Source: Segatella copri DSM 18205
GTDB lineage: Bacteria > Bacteroidota > Bacteroidia > Bacteroidales > Bacteroidaceae
NCBI RefSeq assembly: GCF_025151535.1
Contig: NZ_CP102288.1
Coordinates: forward strand, 3,121,001-3,185,000
Direction: 5' to 3'
DNA length: 64,000 bases
Position 1 is the first letter of the stretch. The number at the start of each line of letters is the position of its first letter. A model generated the notes under the pieces. It searched no databases. It was not told the DNA's origin and worked only from the letters and a program-made list of their open reading frames with translations. Below, piece after piece: positions 58,753 to 64,000 of this stretch. The translations under genes and the position numbers were made by a program.

Positions 58753-59772
58753 ATGGATTCGGTAACGAGTTTTATTTATGGTATGAGCATGATGTTCTTC
58801 TCCATGATGGCTTTCCTGTTTTGGAGAAAAGGAAAGGAGATGCTCTTTCGGATGATTATGTGGCTCATGATTGTGGTCGACCTGCAGTTGGTAAAGGACA
58901 TGGTTTTCTTTCAGATTTATGGTTTTGACAACGAGCATGCGTGGTATCTTACGTCTTCGTTGGATATGATGATTATTCCGTTCTACAGCTTTGTGTTGAT
59001 GGAACTGGTGAAGCCGGGCTGGTTCAGATGGGTGAAAGCTTTGATGCTGGAATTGCCTTTCCTCTTGTTGCCGGTGTTCTATATTTTTACCCATAATATC
59101 ATCTGGTTTTATGTGCTTTCTGCCTGGGGAGCCATTTATGGATTCTCTACCTTTATATTGCTTTTCTTTATGATTCGGAGGTATCACCGCCAGCTGAAAG
59201 AGCGCTTTTCTTATCAGGAAAATATTAATCTGAATTGGCTTCTTGCCATTCTCAATACCTTCTTCCTGATTCTGTTTTTATGGACGCTGAGCTGTTTCGT
59301 TATTAATGTGGATTACGACAATATCTATATGGTAAGCTCTCTGATACTCTGGATGCTGATAGATTATTTTGTTTATAGGCATGAGTCTGTGATAGAAGAG
59401 TTGAGCGATATTGAAATTGTACCGTTAGAGCAGAACGAAGTAGATGTTTCGGGGATGGCTGCTGAGGTGCAGCGGTTGTTCGAGGAAGATAGAATCTATC
59501 TCAATCCGAAACTGAAATTGTCTGATGTGGCGCTGGCTGTAGGTACGAACCGTACTTATCTGAGTCGCTATTTTAACCGGCAGAATGGGCAGACGTTTTA
59601 TGATTATGTGAATTCTTATCGTATACAGTATGCTGAGAATTTGTTGAAATCAACGAACTTTCCTTTGCCGGAAATCGCCATCAAATCGGGATTTAATTCT
59701 ATTTCTACGTTCAGAAGAGTATTTTTTGCCTCTTTTGGTTGCTCTCCTAATAAATATAGGGTAAATGCATAA
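58753..59772 (+). CDS. Membrane-embedded AraC-family regulator
   Basis: A 339-residue protein with six or seven TM helices in the first 215 residues (first: SFIYGMSMMFFSMMAFLFW) and a C-terminal AraC HTH (about 240-339: LKLSDVALAVGTNRTYLSRY, then LPEIAIKSGFNSISTFRRVF). It should bind DNA while held in the inner membrane and respond to a membrane or periplasmic signal. No ligand domain is recognised. Position after ino1 hints at control of inositol lipid or envelope genes, but this is only inference. Confidence 0.92.
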   Translation: MDSVTSFIYGMSMMFFSMMAFLFWRKGKEMLFRMIMWLMIVVDLQLVKDMVFFQIYGFDNEHAWYLTSSLDMMIIPFYSFVLMELVKPGWFRWVKALMLELPFLLLPVFYIFTHNIIWFYVLSAWGAIYGFSTFILLFFMIRRYHRQLKERFSYQENINLNWLLAILNTFFLILFLWTLSCFVINVDYDNIYMVSSLILWMLIDYFVYRHESVIEELSDIEIVPLEQNEVDVSGMAAEVQRLFEEDRIYLNPKLKLSDVALAVGTNRTYLSRYFNRQNGQTFYDYVNSYRIQYAENLLKSTNFPLPEIAIKSGFNSISTFRRVFFASFGCSPNKYRVNA

Positions 59773-59959
59773 GTTATTGGTGTTTAGGTAGTTTCTAAAA
59801 ATCAGTGGTACACTGAAAAATGTCAAAAGACACTTTTTGTCCATTTGAAACTTATTTTTGCTATTTTGAAACCATGGTTCTCATTTTTTTTTCCTATCTT
59901 TGCACCATAGAACTTTTTGAAGAGAATATAACTCTAGCATTTACTTTTTCTAGGAATAA

Positions 59960-60003
59960 AAAAAATAAAGGTTGGCCAACCCGTTGAGGGCAAGCCAACC
60001 TTT
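59960..60003 (-). terminator. Terminator of the BI-1 gene
   Basis: AAAGGTTGGC (59967-59976) pairs with GCCAACCTTT (59994-60003). On the minus strand it is followed by ATTTTTTTTATT. Confidence 0.9.
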
Positions 60004-60058
60004 CTCGTTATGTATGTTATTCTTTGTTTTTTTACTTTATTCCCGGTTCCCGTTTTCA

Positions 60059-60817
60059 TTATTCCTTGTTGCTGCCTCCGAAGATGCGGAGCAAGTAGAG
60101 GAAGAGATTGATAAAATCGAGATACAGGGTCAAGGCTCCGATGAGTGCCAGTTTCTGTGCGCCCTCGCTCATGTCGTATTGTGTCTGGAGCATCTGCTTG
60201 ATCTTCTGACTGTCCCAAGCGGTCAAGCCAACGAAGATGGCTACGCCGGCGTAACTCAAAATGTAATCAAACCCTGAACTCTTCAAGAACATGTTTACTA
60301 CGGTAGCGATAATCAGGCCTATCAGCGCCATGAAGAGTATTTTTCCGAAAGAGGTCAAATCCTTCTTGGTTGTGTAACCATAGAAAGCCATTGCTCCGAA
60401 TGTGCCGGCTGTAATAAAAAATACCTTGGCAATACTGGTCATCGTATAAACTACGAATACGGATGAAAGCATGGCACCATTCAAAACCGAGTAGACGATG
60501 AAGAGTAGGGTGGCCGTAGTCAGGGAGAGTCTCTGTAGGGCACCAGTAATGATGAATACCAGGGCGAGTTCTGCGATAATCAGGCCAAAGAGCAAGCCGC
60601 GGCTTGTCATCAAGGTCATCAGCAGGGTAGGACTGCTAGCCACACCATAGGCAGTAACGCCCGTAATCAGGAGAGCTAAGGTCATCCATGTATACACTTT
60701 GCGCATCAAAGCAGAGAAAACACCGCTTATACCTCGCTCTTTCTCATTAACAGCAAAGCCATTGCTCTCCTGGTTGTTCTGACTATTTATCAGATTGTAC
60801 ATTTCCTTTTCTGTCAT
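60059..60817 (-). CDS. Bax inhibitor-1 / YccA family membrane protein
   Basis: A 252-residue protein with a soluble N-terminus (about 1-38) and seven TM helices, ending with the family region AGVAIFVGLTAWDSQKIKQM and the final LYLDFINLFLYLLRIFGG. In bacteria this family includes pH-sensitive calcium-leak channels and regulators of FtsH (YccA); the role here is unknown. It has its own promoter and terminator. Confidence 0.93.
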   Translation of the reverse strand: MTEKEMYNLINSQNNQESNGFAVNEKERGISGVFSALMRKVYTWMTLALLITGVTAYGVASSPTLLMTLMTSRGLLFGLIIAELALVFIITGALQRLSLTTATLLFIVYSVLNGAMLSSVFVVYTMTSIAKVFFITAGTFGAMAFYGYTTKKDLTSFGKILFMALIGLIIATVVNMFLKSSGFDYILSYAGVAIFVGLTAWDSQKIKQMLQTQYDMSEGAQKLALIGALTLYLDFINLFLYLLRIFGGSNKE

Positions 60818-60867
60818 AATTCTATTTTCTTTTGTTATTTATGGTCTATTGAATAATATAATAAGCG

Positions 60868-60875
60868 CAAAGATA
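60868..60875 (-). promoter_or_regulatory. -7 box (TATCTTTG) of the BI-1 gene
   Basis: CAAAGATA on the plus strand, 51 nt from the ATG at 60817. Confidence 0.7.
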
Positions 60876-60951
60876 ATGCCAATTATTGAAACGAACGATA
60901 ATCTCTGCGCTTTATTAACATTTATTCCGTAATTTTACGTCATTCATTCCT

Positions 60952-61257
60952 TTATTTAAGGGCTGTCTTCTTTACGGCTATCTGTTTTCCGCCTCGCGTT
61001 ACCTCTACGGCTACAGTTCCATTTACTGGTGAGCGAAGCTGTTCTGTTTCAGATTTTGCCTGTTTCTGAAGTGCCAGGACACCTGAGGTTCCGTATATTC
61101 TGATGATGTCGTTCTGTTTCAGACCCTTTATCAGGATATGATAGTTGCCGTTAGGAATGATGGTGATGTCTGACTTCATGTCAGCCTCCTTGCGGTTGAA
61201 ACTGATCTGCCATTGCCATCTTAATCTCTTATCTTCTCTTTCTTCTACCAGTCTCAT
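60952..61257 (-). CDS. Small orphan protein resembling a secretion-system C-terminal beta domain
   Basis: A 101-residue protein. Residues about 30-100 (IIPNGNYHILIKGLKQNDII, RIYGTSGVLALQKQ, GTVAVEVTRGGKQIAVKK) look like a small beta-sandwich of the T9SS sorting-domain or DUF3244 type, but there is no signal peptide and no large passenger. A -7 box 25 nt upstream supports expression from this start. I do not recognise a defined family. It could be a stand-alone cytoplasmic relative or a fragment. Confidence 0.55.
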   Translation of the reverse strand: MRLVEEREDKRLRWQWQISFNRKEADMKSDITIIPNGNYHILIKGLKQNDIIRIYGTSGVLALQKQAKSETEQLRSPVNGTVAVEVTRGGKQIAVKKTALK

Positions 61258-61281
61258 ACGCTATTCGTTTTATTTCGAATG

Positions 61282-61289
61282 CAAAGATA
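61282..61289 (-). promoter_or_regulatory. -7 box (TATCTTTG) of the orphan protein gene
   Basis: CAAAGATA on the plus strand, 25 nt from the ATG at 61257. Confidence 0.65.
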
Positions 61290-61379
61290 CGTCTTTTCCG
61301 TTTTCTACCTATGCGATTTGTGCGATTTGCGTGGATTCGGGAAATAAAGTGCGAAAAATATCATGGAATCATTCAGAAA

Positions 61380-61441
61380 AATATCTCCGAAGGATAAGAT
61401 AATATCTCCGAAAGATAGCAGAATATCTCCGAAGGATAAAC
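61380..61441. repeat. 21-bp tandem repeat, three copies
   Basis: AATATCTCCGAAGGATAA-type units start at 61380, 61401 and 61422, 21 bp apart. They would keep a reading frame, but no gene is evident. Confidence 0.88.
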
Positions 61442-61499
61442 CCAGAAGACAAATGTAGGTAATCCGATGACGAAGATATGGAAACTGGGTTGTGGTGAC

Positions 61500-61720
61500 G
61501 AGGTGAAGGGTGAAGGGTATATTTTAAATCTTATATTATATTCTTTTTTATAGGATTTTTGGAAAAACCGAAAAACCAGCAAGATGAAAAAATGGATTTT
61601 TCCTTTACCCGCGCGTATATATAAAAAAGAGTTTTCAAACCTTCACCCTTCACCTTTTTATTTAACGTTTTATGTGTCAAATAGTTACGGGTGAAGGGTG
61701 GTGAAGGGTGTTTTTCGCTT
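61500..61720. repeat. GTGAAGGGT direct and inverted repeats
   Basis: GGTGAAGGGTGAAGGGT (about 61502), the inverted CCTTCACCCTTCACC (about 61640) and GGTGAAGGGTGGTGAAGGGT (about 61690) allow a foldback over a short loop. The style is like the GTGAAGAG tracts elsewhere. From 61721 to 62116 the DNA is AT-rich with no gene or clear repeat seen. Confidence 0.8.
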
Positions 61721-62116
61721 TTTAGAAACATATTTTAAGAATTCAACCCGTTTTTACATATTTTAAGTATTTGTTTTCTATTCCGAAATGGGTATCTTTT
61801 TTAGAGGGTCCTCTTTTTTATGATTTCTTTCTATGGAAATTTCTGAGAATCCCTGTCTAATCAGTATCCTTGATGTATAAGCCGTTAAAATATTGTCAGC
61901 GAAATAAAGTTAATGGCTACGGATAAGCGTCAATTTTTAAATATAAATTAACTAAAAAGCATTATAACCTAGAATTATATTGTGCGCTTGCGTATACGCC
62001 TAAGTGCGTGCACTGGCGAGCGCATATATATAATAATGTAAGCAGCTAAAATCTATTGCATAAAGTCTTTATAGATGTTAAAAAACCGAATAAAAAAGCA
62101 ACTTTTTGCAAAAAGA

Positions 62117-62148
62117 TTTGGTGGAATGAAAAATAGTTAGTACTTTTG
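62117..62148 (+). promoter_or_regulatory. Ribosomal RNA operon promoter (TTTG N20 TACTTTTG)
   Basis: TTTG at 62117-62120 and TACTTTTG at 62141-62148, a full consensus match. The leader to 16S is about 255 nt. Confidence 0.88.
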
Positions 62149-62408
62149 CACTCGCTTTTGAGAAATACACTTTCTCTTAGCGATTAAAGAAAGAGTTCTT
62201 TGAAAGATTTTACATAAACAGACAAGTAGTACAAGAAGCGGTTAACTTCTTAGAAATAAGAAAGTTGACTGGGTAAAAGAAACGAACCGTCAAGCAATTG
62301 ACAAGTCAGGTTTACTAAGCTTCAATAAACGAAAAGGATATTCGTCCTAAGTACAGACAACAAACACTTCGCTAGACTTTCGGGTATAGCAAAGTAAAAA
62401 TGATATTT

Positions 62409-63943
<1,535 letters not shown>

Positions 63944-64000
63944 GGAGAGACGAATTTCCTATGAAGATTTAGGAACTGGATTTAAAAGTTCGCTTCTCTT
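63944..64000 (+). other. Start of the 16S-23S spacer, cut by the window edge
   Basis: GAGAGACGAA and TTCGCTTCTC at either end may form part of a processing stem. No tRNA is reached before the window ends. Confidence 0.7.

Overview
The window looks like chromosomal DNA of a Bacteroidales species in the Prevotella/Segatella copri group. The 16S rRNA gene at the right end reads like that group from memory. Promoters carry the Bacteroidetes TAnnTTTG -7 box, often with a TTTG/TTG about 19-21 bp upstream. The arginine branch uses the succinylornithine-type carbamoyltransferase typical of Bacteroides relatives. No tRNA gene and no CRISPR array were seen.

Layout. 1-4.6 kb: a secreted-protein operon (truncated LRR protein, S8 protease lipoprotein, DUF1573 protein, small lipoprotein) ending at a strong terminator. 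4.6-8.8 kb: a degenerate ThiD-like kinase domain fused to an AraC HTH, an AAA/DUF4143 ATPase, then pdxS-pdxT (PLP synthase). 9-10.5 kb: a second ATPase followed by a 22-bp repeat array and a nested-palindrome block. 10.5-14.3 kb: murF, and divergently an operon of one small two-TM protein, four tandem single-TM microproteins of 34-37 residues, folP and cdaA (c-di-AMP synthesis). 14.5-18 kb: pta-ackA and kdgK. 18-26.6 kb: housekeeping genes (lpxH-like, sufT-like, radC, glycosyltransferase, efp, rpmH, PASTA protein, rluD, ddl, acyltransferase). 27-31.4 kb: a decayed gene, a RidA-domain protein, argF' and proA.

31.4-43.6 kb is accessory: broken DUF1016 and RhuM genes, a lipoprotein with a long leader, a second copy of the palindrome block plus 22-bp array beside another ATPase, a DUF6377 regulator divergent from a TonB-dependent receptor and a GH36 alpha-galactosidase, and a deleted IS982-type element. 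proA and proB lie on either side of it. 43.7-57 kb: proB, an acyl-CoA synthetase, an XRE-cupin regulator and proC, then a LytTR / TonB-C / TPR / outer-membrane-barrel operon, then argD-argC-argG-GNAT-argR. 57-61 kb: inositol-phosphate synthase, a membrane-embedded AraC regulator, a BI-1/YccA protein and a small orphan protein. 62.1-64 kb: a ribosomal operon promoter, leader and the complete 16S rRNA gene.

The most unusual features are the microprotein array between a small membrane protein and folP-cdaA; the repeated composite of ATPase gene, 22-bp array and 63-nt identical palindrome block; short tandem repeats starting within a few bases of stop codons; and a 12-bp motif (TATATAATAAGG) found seven times in coding and non-coding DNA.
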